DNA from: an uncultured Candidatus Melainabacteria bacterium
Lineage (GTDB): Bacteria; Cyanobacteriota; Vampirovibrionia; Gastranaerophilales; Gastranaerophilaceae
Length of the DNA stretch: 21,638 nt
Direction: 5' to 3'
Assembly (NCBI GenBank): GCA_934726055.1
Contig: CAKVCZ010000018.1
Coordinates: 1 to 21,638 of the forward strand
The notes under the pieces were generated by a model. The model had not been told where the DNA came from, did no database searches, and was given only the letters and a program-made list of their open reading frames with translations. This document shows positions 8,482-15,972 of this stretch, in pieces (the stretch's first letter is position 1; every line of letters begins with the position of its first letter). Both the position numbers and the translations under genes were made by a program.

Positions 8482-9578
8482 TATACACCGCCTTCTGTAA
8501 TGTATTTGATGATAATAACAATAATGAAGTTAATTATAGATAATGGTATTAAGCAATACCAAGATAATTTCATTAGTGATTTAGAACCTAATCTTGGCAA
8601 TGTTGCTCTAACAAGCATAATAATAAATATTAAAAAGAAAGTTTTTAAAAGTAGCCATAAAACTTGTTCAAAGTATATGAATACTTGCAAAAATTGATTA
8701 TCTGCAAACAATAGTTCGGATATATACATTGAAGTTATCGGAAGGAATCCTCCCATAAAAATAGTAGCCATAAATGCTGCCATAACAAACAATGAAGCGT
8801 ATTCACCAAGATAGAACAGAGCGAATCTCATACCTGAATATTCAGTACTGTAACCTGCAACCAATTCACTTTCTGCTTCAGGTAAATCAAAAGGACATCT
8901 GTTTAATTCTGCTATTGAACAAATAAACATAATTAAAAATCCTATGATGCAAGGGAATAAAAACCACCCGCAAATAGGAAATGAATTAAGTTGTGCAAAA
9001 ACAATATCTTTTAAGTTCATTGAATTTGCCAATGCGACAATAGATAAGATTACAAATATTAATGGTATTTCATAACTTATCATTTGTGCTCCAGAGCGTA
9101 CTGCACCGATTAGAGAAAATTTATTGTTGCTTGCATAGCCTGCTAAAATGATACCGATTACAGGCAAGGCTGCTATTGCAAGATAAAGTAAAATACTCAC
9201 CGAAAATCCCATAAATTCAAATTCCGAAGAATATGGAATTAATCCCCAAAGAATCATCACAGGTACAAAAGCGAATATTGGTGCAAGATTAAACAAAATT
9301 TTATCCGCACCTATCGGATCTACATTTTGTTTACATAATAATTTAATTGCATCTGCTATTGTTTGAAATAATCCCCAAAAACCGACTCTGTTTGGACCTT
9401 TTCTTTGAGTAAATAGAGCCAATATTTTTCTTTCTGCAAGTACCAATATCAAAACCAATAAAATTATTGCAGCTGCAATTATACAGAAAGGTAATATTGG
9501 AAACGTGATATCTCCAAATAATTTTGGGATATGATGATTTGATAAAAATTGAATATACCAAAAATATAAATAGTTCAT
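8481..9578 (-). CDS. nuoH: NADH-quinone oxidoreductase subunit H (NuoH/NdhA-like)
   Basis: NuoH anchors the connecting module to the membrane and forms much of the quinone tunnel. The 365-residue protein has about eight or nine membrane helices and the family's conserved loops. These are LAERKILALFTQRKGPNRVG at about 48-66, AGYASNNKFSLIGAVRSGAQ at about 146-165, and the strongly conserved acidic loop ELNRCPFDLPEAESELVAGY at about 224-243, followed by EYSGMRFALFYLGEY. These loops line the quinone site and the entry to the proton pathway. The ATG overlaps the nuoD stop by one base (TAATG) and is preceded by a GGAGGT ribosome-binding site. Length and motifs are complete. Confidence 0.97.
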   Translation of the reverse strand: MNYLYFWYIQFLSNHHIPKLFGDITFPILPFCIIAAAIILLVLILVLAERKILALFTQRKGPNRVGFWGLFQTIADAIKLLCKQNVDPIGADKILFNLAPIFAFVPVMILWGLIPYSSEFEFMGFSVSILLYLAIAALPVIGIILAGYASNNKFSLIGAVRSGAQMISYEIPLIFVILSIVALANSMNLKDIVFAQLNSFPICGWFLFPCIIGFLIMFICSIAELNRCPFDLPEAESELVAGYSTEYSGMRFALFYLGEYASLFVMAAFMATIFMGGFLPITSMYISELLFADNQFLQVFIYFEQVLWLLLKTFFLIFIIMLVRATLPRLGSKSLMKLSWYCLIPLSIINFIIVIIIKYITEGGV

Positions 9579-10678
9579 TATCTATCTACCTCCGGTAGTA
9601 TTACATCAAGTGAACCAAAAATAGCGATTAAATCGTTATAATCTTCATTTTTAACAATTTCAGATAGAACTTGTACAGCATAGAATGAACCTGTACGCCA
9701 TTTTACTCTGTATGGTTTATTAGTACCGTCAGATTGAACATGGCAGCATAAAAGTCCTCTTGAAGATTCTATATATGAAGTATATTCTCCTTGTGGAACT
9801 TTTAGATTTACAGGATTTATGTCTGGTGTAGCTTTTTCTTTATTTTGTTTTAAAAACATTATGCATTGTTTTACAATATCAATAGATGTTTTCATTTCTT
9901 GTACTCTAACAAGATATCTGCCGTAAGAATCGCATAAATTGCTTGAAGAAATAACAAAATCTAATTCATCGTAAACAGAGTAAGGTTTATTCTTTCTGAA
10001 ATCAATTTCCATGCCGCTTGCACGCATATTTGGTCCTGTTATAGCATATTTTGAGCACAAAGTCTTTGACATCAACCCCTTATTTTTAGTTCTGTCTGTG
10101 AAAATTGCATTTTCAGTAATTATTCTCTCATAATCTTTAATAGCATTAGGTAATGTTTCCATTGTTGTCATTACTTTGTCTAGCCAATTGTTTTCAACGT
10201 CAAATCTTACTCCGCCAAAAGTAAAATAGTTGTACATCATTCTCTGACCTGTTAATTCTTCAAATAGAGTTAAAATACATTCTCTATCTCTGAATGTATA
10301 AAATATTGGAGAGGATGCTCCTAAATCGAGCATATATGTTCCAAGCCAAAGCATGTGAGATGCAATTCTATTTAGTTCCATACATAAAGTTCTTATGTAT
10401 TCCGCTCTTTTAGAAACTTTTATATCTGCAAGGTTTTCAACTGCATTACAAAAAGCATAAGATGTAAAAAATCCGCCTAAATAATCGATTCTATCAACAA
10501 GAGGAAGATATTGCAGATAGGTTCTTGATTCTGCCATTTTTTCCAAGCCCCTATGAAGATATCCTATTTCCGGTGTAACAGAAACTATTTTTTCTCCGTC
10601 AAGTTCGGTTATTAATCTTAAAACACCGTGGGTTGAAGGATGTTGCGGACCAACATTAACTTTTATTATATCAGTCAT
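9578..10678 (-). CDS. nuoD: NADH-quinone oxidoreductase subunit D, 49 kDa-type (NuoD/NdhH-like)
   Basis: NuoD is the catalytic quinone-site subunit, descended from the [NiFe]-hydrogenase large subunit. The protein has 366 residues from the start chosen here. It shows the N-terminal signature NVGPQHPSTHGVLRL with the quinone-contacting His17, and VDRIDYLGG with the quinone-site Tyr66. As expected of complex I, the hydrogenase Ni-binding cysteine pairs are absent. It is a separate gene, not a NuoCD fusion. An in-frame ATG at 10696 would add six residues. I prefer 10678 because AAGG lies about ten bases upstream and the resulting eight-base overlap with nuoC (ATGACTGA) matches the nuoB/nuoC and nuoJ/nuoK junctions. 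Loss or gain of six residues does not affect the call. Confidence 0.95.
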   Translation of the reverse strand: MTDIIKVNVGPQHPSTHGVLRLITELDGEKIVSVTPEIGYLHRGLEKMAESRTYLQYLPLVDRIDYLGGFFTSYAFCNAVENLADIKVSKRAEYIRTLCMELNRIASHMLWLGTYMLDLGASSPIFYTFRDRECILTLFEELTGQRMMYNYFTFGGVRFDVENNWLDKVMTTMETLPNAIKDYERIITENAIFTDRTKNKGLMSKTLCSKYAITGPNMRASGMEIDFRKNKPYSVYDELDFVISSSNLCDSYGRYLVRVQEMKTSIDIVKQCIMFLKQNKEKATPDINPVNLKVPQGEYTSYIESSRGLLCCHVQSDGTNKPYRVKWRTGSFYAVQVLSEIVKNEDYNDLIAIFGSLDVILPEVDR

Positions 10679-11102
10679 TCCAAGCCAACCTTTCATCTTG
10701 ATTTTTGTAATTTTTCAAAAGCGGATGTCCTATCCAAGAACTTGGAAGTAACAATCTTTTTAAATTTTTGTTGCCTTCAAAATTAACTCCAAACAAATCG
10801 TATATTTCGCATTCATCAAAATATGCGGAGGTATATATATCTATGACTGTTGGAGCTATTCCCGGTGCATGGTAATAAACGTCGAGAGTTTCATTGCTTG
10901 TTGTTGAAAATAGTTGATATATAAGTTCAATTTTTTCAATTTTATCACTTGCTATTATAGTTGTTAACATATCAAAATTGAACTCAGGAGTGTTTTTCAA
11001 AAATTCTAAAATATCTGTTAAATTTGAATGTACAATAATTTTATTATCATTAACTATTTCAACACAATTAAATTTTTCTCTAACTATATTCAAATTACTC
11101 AT
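10671..11102 (-). CDS. nuoC: NADH-quinone oxidoreductase subunit C, 30 kDa-type (NuoC/NdhJ-like)
   Basis: NuoC is a structural subunit of the peripheral arm that packs against NuoD. The 143-residue protein has the family's alpha/beta fold. Its signature is the C-terminal SAYFDECEIYDLFGVNFEGN followed by LKRLLLPSSWIGHPLLKNY, which corresponds to the ERE-x-DMFGI and RxL-x-PDDWxGxPLRKDY motifs of the family. It is at the short end of the range. The ATG at 11102 is preferred over one at 11108: GGGGAG lies nine bases before the former but only three before the latter. It overlaps the nuoB stop by eight bases (ATGAGTAA). Its own stop is TGA, which shows TGA is a real stop in this genome. Confidence 0.95.
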   Translation of the reverse strand: MSNLNIVREKFNCVEIVNDNKIIVHSNLTDILEFLKNTPEFNFDMLTTIIASDKIEKIELIYQLFSTTSNETLDVYYHAPGIAPTVIDIYTSAYFDECEIYDLFGVNFEGNKNLKRLLLPSSWIGHPLLKNYKNQDERLAWND

Positions 11103-11658
11103 TTTCATCTACTCCCCAATAAGCAACTTCAATATCGTTATCTTTTATTAATATTTCGTCTTTTTCTTTCAGATAGGAATTATGATTTGAAACGAATTTA
11201 TCTCTGTCTATGATAGATTCGTTCATGATTTTCTTTTGAAGCTTTTGTAAGGCATCCAAAAGTGCTTCAGGATTGGGCGGACACATTGGCAAGTAAACAT
11301 CAACAGGAATGATTTTATCAATTCCTTTAACGACAGAATAGCTGTCTTCATTGAACATTCCTCCTGAACATGCACATGCACCCATTGCAATAACGTATTT
11401 TGGTTCAGGCATTTGTTTGTATAATTTTAGCAACGCAGGTGCCATTTTATGAGTGATTGTTCCTGCACAAATAAGTAAATCAGCTTGTCTTGGAGTTGCT
11501 CTAAAAACTTCAGAACCGAATCTTGCAATATCATGATTGCTTGTTGTTGAATGCATCATTTCAATTCCGCAGCAAGATGTAGCAAAAGTGAATGGCCATA
11601 ATGAATTAGCTCGTCCCCAATTTAGTATAAAATCAATGCTTGAAATAATAATATTCAC
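11095..11658 (-). CDS. nuoB: NADH-quinone oxidoreductase subunit B, N2-cluster subunit (NuoB/NdhK-like)
   Basis: NuoB holds the terminal [4Fe-4S] cluster N2, which reduces quinone. With the start chosen here it has 187 residues. Cluster ligands are the adjacent Cys29-Cys30 (ATSCCGIEMM), Cys95 (AMGACACSGG) and Cys126 (LPMCPPNPEAL). The core (PRQADLLICAGTITHKMAP, then QMPEPKYVIAMGAC) is textbook. The segment MFNEDSYSVVKGIDKIIPVD carries two more residues between the last two ligands than the E. coli and Thermus proteins, and resembles cyanobacterial NdhK. The GTG at 11658 is preferred over the GTG at 11667. GAGGTG (11665-11670) lies six bases before the former but overlaps the latter, and 11658 shares one base with the nuoA stop. 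Confidence 0.95.
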   Translation of the reverse strand: MNIIISSIDFILNWGRANSLWPFTFATSCCGIEMMHSTTSNHDIARFGSEVFRATPRQADLLICAGTITHKMAPALLKLYKQMPEPKYVIAMGACACSGGMFNEDSYSVVKGIDKIIPVDVYLPMCPPNPEALLDALQKLQKKIMNESIIDRDKFVSNHNSYLKEKDEILIKDNDIEVAYWGVDENE

Positions 11659-12008
11659 TATTGCCACCTCAATATATTTTTCTTTATTGCATAAAAAAGT
11701 GTAAATAAAAGAATAAGTACAAATAGGATTACTTCAAGTAAAATGTATAGTTTCAATTCTCCGATAGACACAGCAAACGGGAATAAAAATATAGCTTCTA
11801 CGTCAAATATTAAAAACATTATTGCAAATTTTAAAAATTTTATATCAAATTGAATTTTGGCGTTTCCAAAAAGTTTCATTCCGCATTCATAGATTGAATT
11901 ATCAACATCATCAGAATGGTATCCGACAATAAACGCAGAAACAACAGATGCTATTGCGAATAATGTTGCGAGTATTAAAAACATTAATAGGAAAAATAAA
12001 TTATTCAA
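11658..12008 (-). CDS. nuoA: NADH-quinone oxidoreductase subunit A (NuoA/NdhC-like), first gene of the nuo operon
   Basis: NuoA is a three-helix membrane subunit at the junction of the two arms. The 116-residue protein has the expected helices at about 3-26, 60-80 and 88-108. Its loop contains the YECGMKLFGNAKIQFDIKF signature, followed by IFDVEAIFLFPFAV with the conserved Asp-Glu pair. The loop cysteine (YECG) is at the position known as the active/deactive-state cysteine of the mitochondrial ND3 homologue. The gene begins with TTG, backed by GGGAG (12016-12020) seven bases upstream. It leads the 11-gene operon nuoABCDHIJKLMN, which runs unbroken to 2377. No nuoE, nuoF or nuoG follows or precedes it: the next gene to the right is on the other strand. 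Confidence 0.93.
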   Translation of the reverse strand: MNNLFFLLMFLILATLFAIASVVSAFIVGYHSDDVDNSIYECGMKLFGNAKIQFDIKFLKFAIMFLIFDVEAIFLFPFAVSIGELKLYILLEVILFVLILLFTLFYAIKKNILRWQ

Positions 12009-12091
12009 AATGTTACTCCCTGTTACATATTATGATAACTTAAAATTTATTGTTATAATAGTAGATGTTGTGAATTATTAAGTTAAATTTT
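12009..12091. promoter_or_regulatory. Divergent promoter region between nuoA and the TPR gene
   Basis: This 83-base gap must drive both the nuo operon (left) and the TPR-GHL10 set (right). Rightward, TGT plus TATAAT (12054-12059) is an extended -10 box, giving a start near 12066 and a leader of about 26 bases. Leftward, CATAAT read on the minus strand (about 12029-12034), just upstream of the nuoA ribosome-binding site, is a possible -10. Neither has a good -35 box. No operator palindrome was recognised. Confidence 0.45.
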
Positions 12092-12754
12092 ATGAAAAAT
12101 TATCAAATAATATTATTAATCTTTTGTCTTATTTTTAGTATTAATTTTACTGTTGCTATTGAGGGTAATGTAGAGTATAACAGCGTTTACATTGATTATT
12201 CTGTTTTAAGTGAACAAGAACTAATAAAAAGGGGTGATTATTATAAAAATTTAGCTCAAAATCCTAAAATAAAAAAAGAACAGCAAAAGGAATTTTACCA
12301 AAAAGCTTTAGGATATTATGTAACGGCATCTCAAGTGAACGAAGAGAATGCAACATTGTTTGGAATAATCGGTCGTTTATACGGAAAAATTGATGAATAT
12401 ACGCTTGGTAAATCGTATTTGAATCGTGGTTTAAGTTTAGAACCTTGGAATCCTATTGTAAATTTTTACAGTGGTGATTTTTATTACGATTATCAAAATT
12501 ATATATACTCTTTGAAATACTATAAGCAGGCAAAGAAATTCAATTATTATGACAAATATGCTCTAAACATGCGTCTGGGAGCGGTTAATGAAAAATTGGG
12601 AGATTTGGTAAAAGCCAGAAATGCGTATGCAGAAGCACTAAAACTCAGTCCAAAAAATAATAAATTAATAGAAAAAATACGCTCAATAGATGACTTAAAA
12701 TATAATCAATCAGAGTATTATTATCGTAAGAAACCTTTTCATTATGATAATTAA
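12092..12754 (+). CDS. Secreted tetratricopeptide-repeat protein
   Basis: This 220-residue protein starts with a Sec signal peptide (KNYQ, a hydrophobic core at about 5-18, likely cut near residue 22) and no lipobox, so it is probably periplasmic. From about 64 to 190 it carries about four TPR-like helix pairs. The clearest are YYDYQNYIYSLKYYKQAKKF (131-150) and LGAVNEKLGDLVKARNAYAE (162-181), the latter with the usual ALKLSPKN ending. TPRs make scaffolds for protein contacts, so it is likely an adaptor rather than an enzyme. It heads the set that continues with the GHL10 glycosidase, 14 bases downstream, which suggests a partner in envelope metabolism. No Shine-Dalgarno sequence is obvious. 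The specific role is unknown. Confidence 0.85.
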   Translation: MKNYQIILLIFCLIFSINFTVAIEGNVEYNSVYIDYSVLSEQELIKRGDYYKNLAQNPKIKKEQQKEFYQKALGYYVTASQVNEENATLFGIIGRLYGKIDEYTLGKSYLNRGLSLEPWNPIVNFYSGDFYYDYQNYIYSLKYYKQAKKFNYYDKYALNMRLGAVNEKLGDLVKARNAYAEALKLSPKNNKLIEKIRSIDDLKYNQSEYYYRKKPFHYDN

Positions 12755-12768
12755 TTTAGGGGACAAAT

Positions 12769-14580
12769 ATGATGAAATTTATAAGATTTTTTTCAATTGT
12801 ATTTTTAATATTGTTTTTATTTGCAATAAAAGTTTTTGCAGCAGATGTTTTTAGTGAGTATTCATTAGATTCAAATGAAGTAGTTTTTCAAAAAAGTACA
12901 TATAAAGTAAATTCGATTGATCCGACTCCGGAAACGAATTGGATGGGAGCATCTTATCCGGGGGTTAGAGGTGCTAATCAATTGGTTGTTTATACTCAAA
13001 ATTTTGGTATATCAACAGGCACAAATGAATTTGGAGCAGAGGCTGTTGTCGAAAATAATACGGTTACATCATTAAGTGGTGCCGATTCTTTAATCCCAAC
13101 AAATGGTATTGTAATTAGTGCCCATGGTAGAGCAAAAACGTGGTTAAATAAAAATGTTCATGTTGGAACAAAAATTTATATTGACAGAAATGCAAAAACT
13201 ATAACTGCGATTACAACGTCAGAAAGTTACATTTTTGCTGCCAAAGAAAAAATTGAAGAAGCAACTACAATGATGAATTATTATCAACGTAATGCTTTAA
13301 ATTATAATTCAAAACCTACAAAAGAGTTGATAAATCTTTCAAAGCAAAATTTAAGAAAAGCAAAACGTGATTCAATGGAGTCAAAAGACTATGCTCTAAA
13401 GGCAATGGATTATGCAAATAAAGCTCTTGCTACTGCTATACCGTATAAAGAATCAGAATTAAGAGGTATTTGGATAAGACCAACAAATACAAGCAGAGCT
13501 ACAATTGTTGCAACTATCGAAAGATTAAATAAAATCGGAATAAATAATGTATTTTTAGAAACTTTCTATCATGGTAGAACAATTTTCCCAAGTTATACAA
13601 TGGATAATTATGGTTTTATATCTCAAAACCCTGCTTTTAAGGGTATTGATCCGTTAAAAATTTGGATTGAAGAAGCTCATAAAAGAAATATGAAAGTTAA
13701 TATTTGGTTTGAGGCTTTTTATATAGGAAATAAACCTCAAATGGGAAAAGAAATTCTTGCAGTAAAGCCTGAATGGTCAAATGTTAATTTGCGTAATGCA
13801 GATACAGACTTACCTGTTGCTTCTTCTTCAGAGCACAATGGATATTTTTTAGATCCTGCAAATCCGGATGTTCAAACTTTTTTGAAGAGTTTAGTGTCTG
13901 AAATAATAAAAACATATCGTCCTGACGGATTTAATTTTGATTATTGCAGATATCCTCAATCTGTTTATGCAAAGCACGCAACTTATGCTATGTCAAATTG
14001 GGGTTATACAAAATATGCCAGAGAAGAATTCAAGTCATTATACAATTATGATCCTGTTGATTTAAAATTTGGGACAAAGCTTTGGTATGAATGGGATAAT
14101 TACAGACGAGATAAAATAACCTCATTTATTGAGTCTGTATCAAAGTTATGTAGGCAAAATCACACAACAATAACAGCGGTTGTTTTCCCTAACAAAAACA
14201 TTGCTCTTGAAACAAAACAACAAGATTGGTCAACTTGGTCTGATAAAAACTATATAGATGGTTTTACTCCGCTATATTTAACTTGCGATGCAAATACAAT
14301 CAAATCAATGATATTTGAAATGTTGAGAGAAATGTCCCCAAAAACAAAGCTATATGCAGGTTTGTTTGTTACATTTATGGATGGCTCAGCAGAAGATTTA
14401 ATCAGACAAATTCATGAGACAAGAAAATTAAATCTAGGAGGTGTTATTCTATTTGATTTGGCTCATCTTCAAGAAAAGTATATTAAAACATTGACAACGA
14501 GTGTATTCTCTAGTAGTGCTTGCTCTACAATTCAAGTGAATTCAACAAATTGCAAAAGGAAAAAATATGACAGAGGATAA
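12769..14580 (+). CDS. Secreted GHL10-type glycosidase (PF02638/DUF187, DigH/YddW-like)
   Basis: This 603-residue protein has a signal peptide cut near KVFA-AD (about 24). An N-terminal beta-rich module (about 55-150) contains RGANQLVVYTQNFG and GTNEFGAEAVV. A Lys/Ala-rich helical linker (about 155-225) follows, then a GHL10 TIM-barrel domain (about 228-575). The domain is recognised by ELRGIWIRP, NNVFLETF, AHKRNMKVNIWFEAF, YFLDPANPDV and the hallmark DGFNFDYCRYP (386-396). In E. coli the GHL10 protein DigH (YddW) cleaves peptide-free peptidoglycan strands, so a role in glycan turnover in the periplasm is a reasonable inference, not shown here. The start has AGGGGA five bases upstream. Its 3' end overlaps the next gene by 14 bases. 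The Cys-containing tail (about 580-603) is unlike the rest. Confidence 0.88.
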   Translation: MMKFIRFFSIVFLILFLFAIKVFAADVFSEYSLDSNEVVFQKSTYKVNSIDPTPETNWMGASYPGVRGANQLVVYTQNFGISTGTNEFGAEAVVENNTVTSLSGADSLIPTNGIVISAHGRAKTWLNKNVHVGTKIYIDRNAKTITAITTSESYIFAAKEKIEEATTMMNYYQRNALNYNSKPTKELINLSKQNLRKAKRDSMESKDYALKAMDYANKALATAIPYKESELRGIWIRPTNTSRATIVATIERLNKIGINNVFLETFYHGRTIFPSYTMDNYGFISQNPAFKGIDPLKIWIEEAHKRNMKVNIWFEAFYIGNKPQMGKEILAVKPEWSNVNLRNADTDLPVASSSEHNGYFLDPANPDVQTFLKSLVSEIIKTYRPDGFNFDYCRYPQSVYAKHATYAMSNWGYTKYAREEFKSLYNYDPVDLKFGTKLWYEWDNYRRDKITSFIESVSKLCRQNHTTITAVVFPNKNIALETKQQDWSTWSDKNYIDGFTPLYLTCDANTIKSMIFEMLREMSPKTKLYAGLFVTFMDGSAEDLIRQIHETRKLNLGGVILFDLAHLQEKYIKTLTTSVFSSSACSTIQVNSTNCKRKKYDRG

Positions 14581-14767
14581 TGAAAGCGAAAAAAGAGAAC
14601 CGCGTAAATTCCTTGGTATAATGTTTGATTGCTGTGGAGTTTATGGACGTATTTATCAAAATAAAGATGGTACAGCTTATGTTGGTCGCTGTCCAAAGTG
14701 TATGCGACCGGTTAGAATACCGATTGGTAAAGGTGGTACAGGACAGAGATTTTTTAGAGGACAATAA
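14567..14767 (+). CDS. Small zinc-ribbon-like conserved protein
   Basis: This 66-residue soluble protein has a charged N-terminus (MTEDNESEKREPRK) and a compact core. Cysteines are arranged as a CC pair (22-23) and a CPKC pair (42-45), about 18 residues apart, which would suit one zinc or other metal site. Between them lies VYGRIYQNKDGTAYVGR, and the end is a Gly/Arg/Phe motif, GKGGTGQRFFRGQ. I recall similar small proteins of unknown function in several Gram-negative phyla but cannot name a family. It starts inside the end of the GHL10 gene, with AAAGGA six bases before the ATG, and is followed two bases later by the peptidase gene. It is therefore translated as part of that operon. The function is unknown. 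Confidence 0.8.
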   Translation: MTEDNESEKREPRKFLGIMFDCCGVYGRIYQNKDGTAYVGRCPKCMRPVRIPIGKGGTGQRFFRGQ

Positions 14768-14769
14768 TT

Positions 14770-15921
14770 ATGGAAAATTTAAGAAAACAACACGAACTTA
14801 TTGATATTTTTTACAACTTAACAAGTATTCCATCTCCATCGTTGCATGAAGAAAAAGTTGTTGAGTGGATAAAAGACTTTTGTAAAAAAGAAAATTTGAA
14901 CTGCAAAACAGATGGTTACAATAATGTAGTTATCAAATTAGATGCAACGGATAGTTCAAAACCTATTATGGCATTGTCTTCTCACATGGATGTTGTGGGT
15001 GATGATTCGCCTGTAATTCCTACGTTGGATGGTGATTTTATTCGTGCAAACAATAGGACACTTGGCGGCGATGATAAGTTTGGTGTGTCTGCGGCATTAA
15101 AACTTTTAAAAGATGTGAAAAATTCTGATTTGAAACATGGCGGACTTGAAGTTGTTTTCACTCGTGATGAAGAAAACGGTATGAGTGGTATTCAAAATTT
15201 TGATTTTAATATGCTAAATTCAAAATATGTAATTGTTTGTGATGCTGATGAATTTGGTGTTTTGCAAGTTTCAGGTGCAAGTTACTGTAACGGCCATGTA
15301 GAAATTTCTTGTAAAGGCGGTCATTCAGGTATTGAAATTGCGGACAAAACAAAGCCAAATGCTGCAAAACTAATGGCAGAGCTTTGTCATTTAATTCCAC
15401 AAGGCGTATATTATAAGGATGAAACAGGTGTTGTAACCTCAATTAACCTTGGTGGTATAAAAGCAGGTGATATAAAGGTTACAAATGTTTTGAATCCGTA
15501 TGCTGAAGCTACATACTCAATTAGAAGTGCTGATTTAGCAAAAGAAAATGAACTTATTGATAAAATTCAGGGTATAATTGCTGATTTTAATAAAAAATAT
15601 GAAGGTATTGCAAAAGCAACAGGAACATTCAAACAAAAAATGCCTGCATTTGAAAAATCAAATGATACATATATTCCAGAAGTTTTTGAACGTGCGGCAA
15701 AAAAATTAAATGTAGATTATGTGATAAATTCTTTCCACGCAGGTGCAGAAACTCATATATATTGCCAACATAAAAATGCAAAAGGTGAAAAATTCATTCC
15801 ATTTTTAATGGGACTTGCAAACTTATATAATATGCATTCTGCTGATGAAAAAATTGATTACAAGAGCTTTTTAAAAGGTTATGAATTATTAAAAGAGTTT
15901 TTTGTTCAATTTAATTTATAA
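14770..15921 (+). CDS. M20B metallopeptidase, peptidase T-like
   Basis: This 383-residue cytosolic protein belongs to the M20 family of two-zinc exopeptidases, closest in feel to peptidase T, which removes the N-terminal residue of tripeptides. Metal-site motifs are in order: SSHMDVV (His72, Asp74), LGGDDKFG (Asp101), TRDEENG (Glu134 and Glu135), CDADEFG (Asp158 or Asp160) and HSADE (His356). The lid or dimer domain occupies about 172-290 and includes CKGGHSG (His185). The length suits the family. There is no signal peptide. The start has AGAGGA about eight bases before the ATG, two bases after the zinc-ribbon gene. Being in the same operon as a secreted glycosidase suggests use of peptides released at the envelope, but this is only inferred. 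Other M20 aminopeptidases remain possible. Confidence 0.88.
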   Translation: MENLRKQHELIDIFYNLTSIPSPSLHEEKVVEWIKDFCKKENLNCKTDGYNNVVIKLDATDSSKPIMALSSHMDVVGDDSPVIPTLDGDFIRANNRTLGGDDKFGVSAALKLLKDVKNSDLKHGGLEVVFTRDEENGMSGIQNFDFNMLNSKYVIVCDADEFGVLQVSGASYCNGHVEISCKGGHSGIEIADKTKPNAAKLMAELCHLIPQGVYYKDETGVVTSINLGGIKAGDIKVTNVLNPYAEATYSIRSADLAKENELIDKIQGIIADFNKKYEGIAKATGTFKQKMPAFEKSNDTYIPEVFERAAKKLNVDYVINSFHAGAETHIYCQHKNAKGEKFIPFLMGLANLYNMHSADEKIDYKSFLKGYELLKEFFVQFNL

Positions 15922-15926
15922 TTTTG

Positions 15927-15955
15927 TGGTATAATTTTGCATGTATGTTTATAAT
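15927..15955 (+). promoter_or_regulatory. Candidate promoter for the OmpH/DUF6941 pair
   Basis: Just after the peptidase gene, TGG followed by a perfect TATAAT (15930-15935) forms an extended -10 box that would start transcription near 15942, about 30 bases before the ompH-like ATG. A second TATAAT lies at 15950-15955. No matching -35 is evident. The pair may therefore be transcribed separately from the upstream operon, although read-through is possible because no terminator is seen in the 51-base gap. Confidence 0.45.
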
Positions 15956-15972
15956 AAAAGAAAGGATAAAAA

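Noticed and set aside
9578..11102. NuoCD fusion or hydrogenase large subunit instead of NuoC plus NuoD
   Set aside because: Two separate frames with a TGA stop between them are clear, and hydrogenase nickel-binding cysteine pairs are absent.
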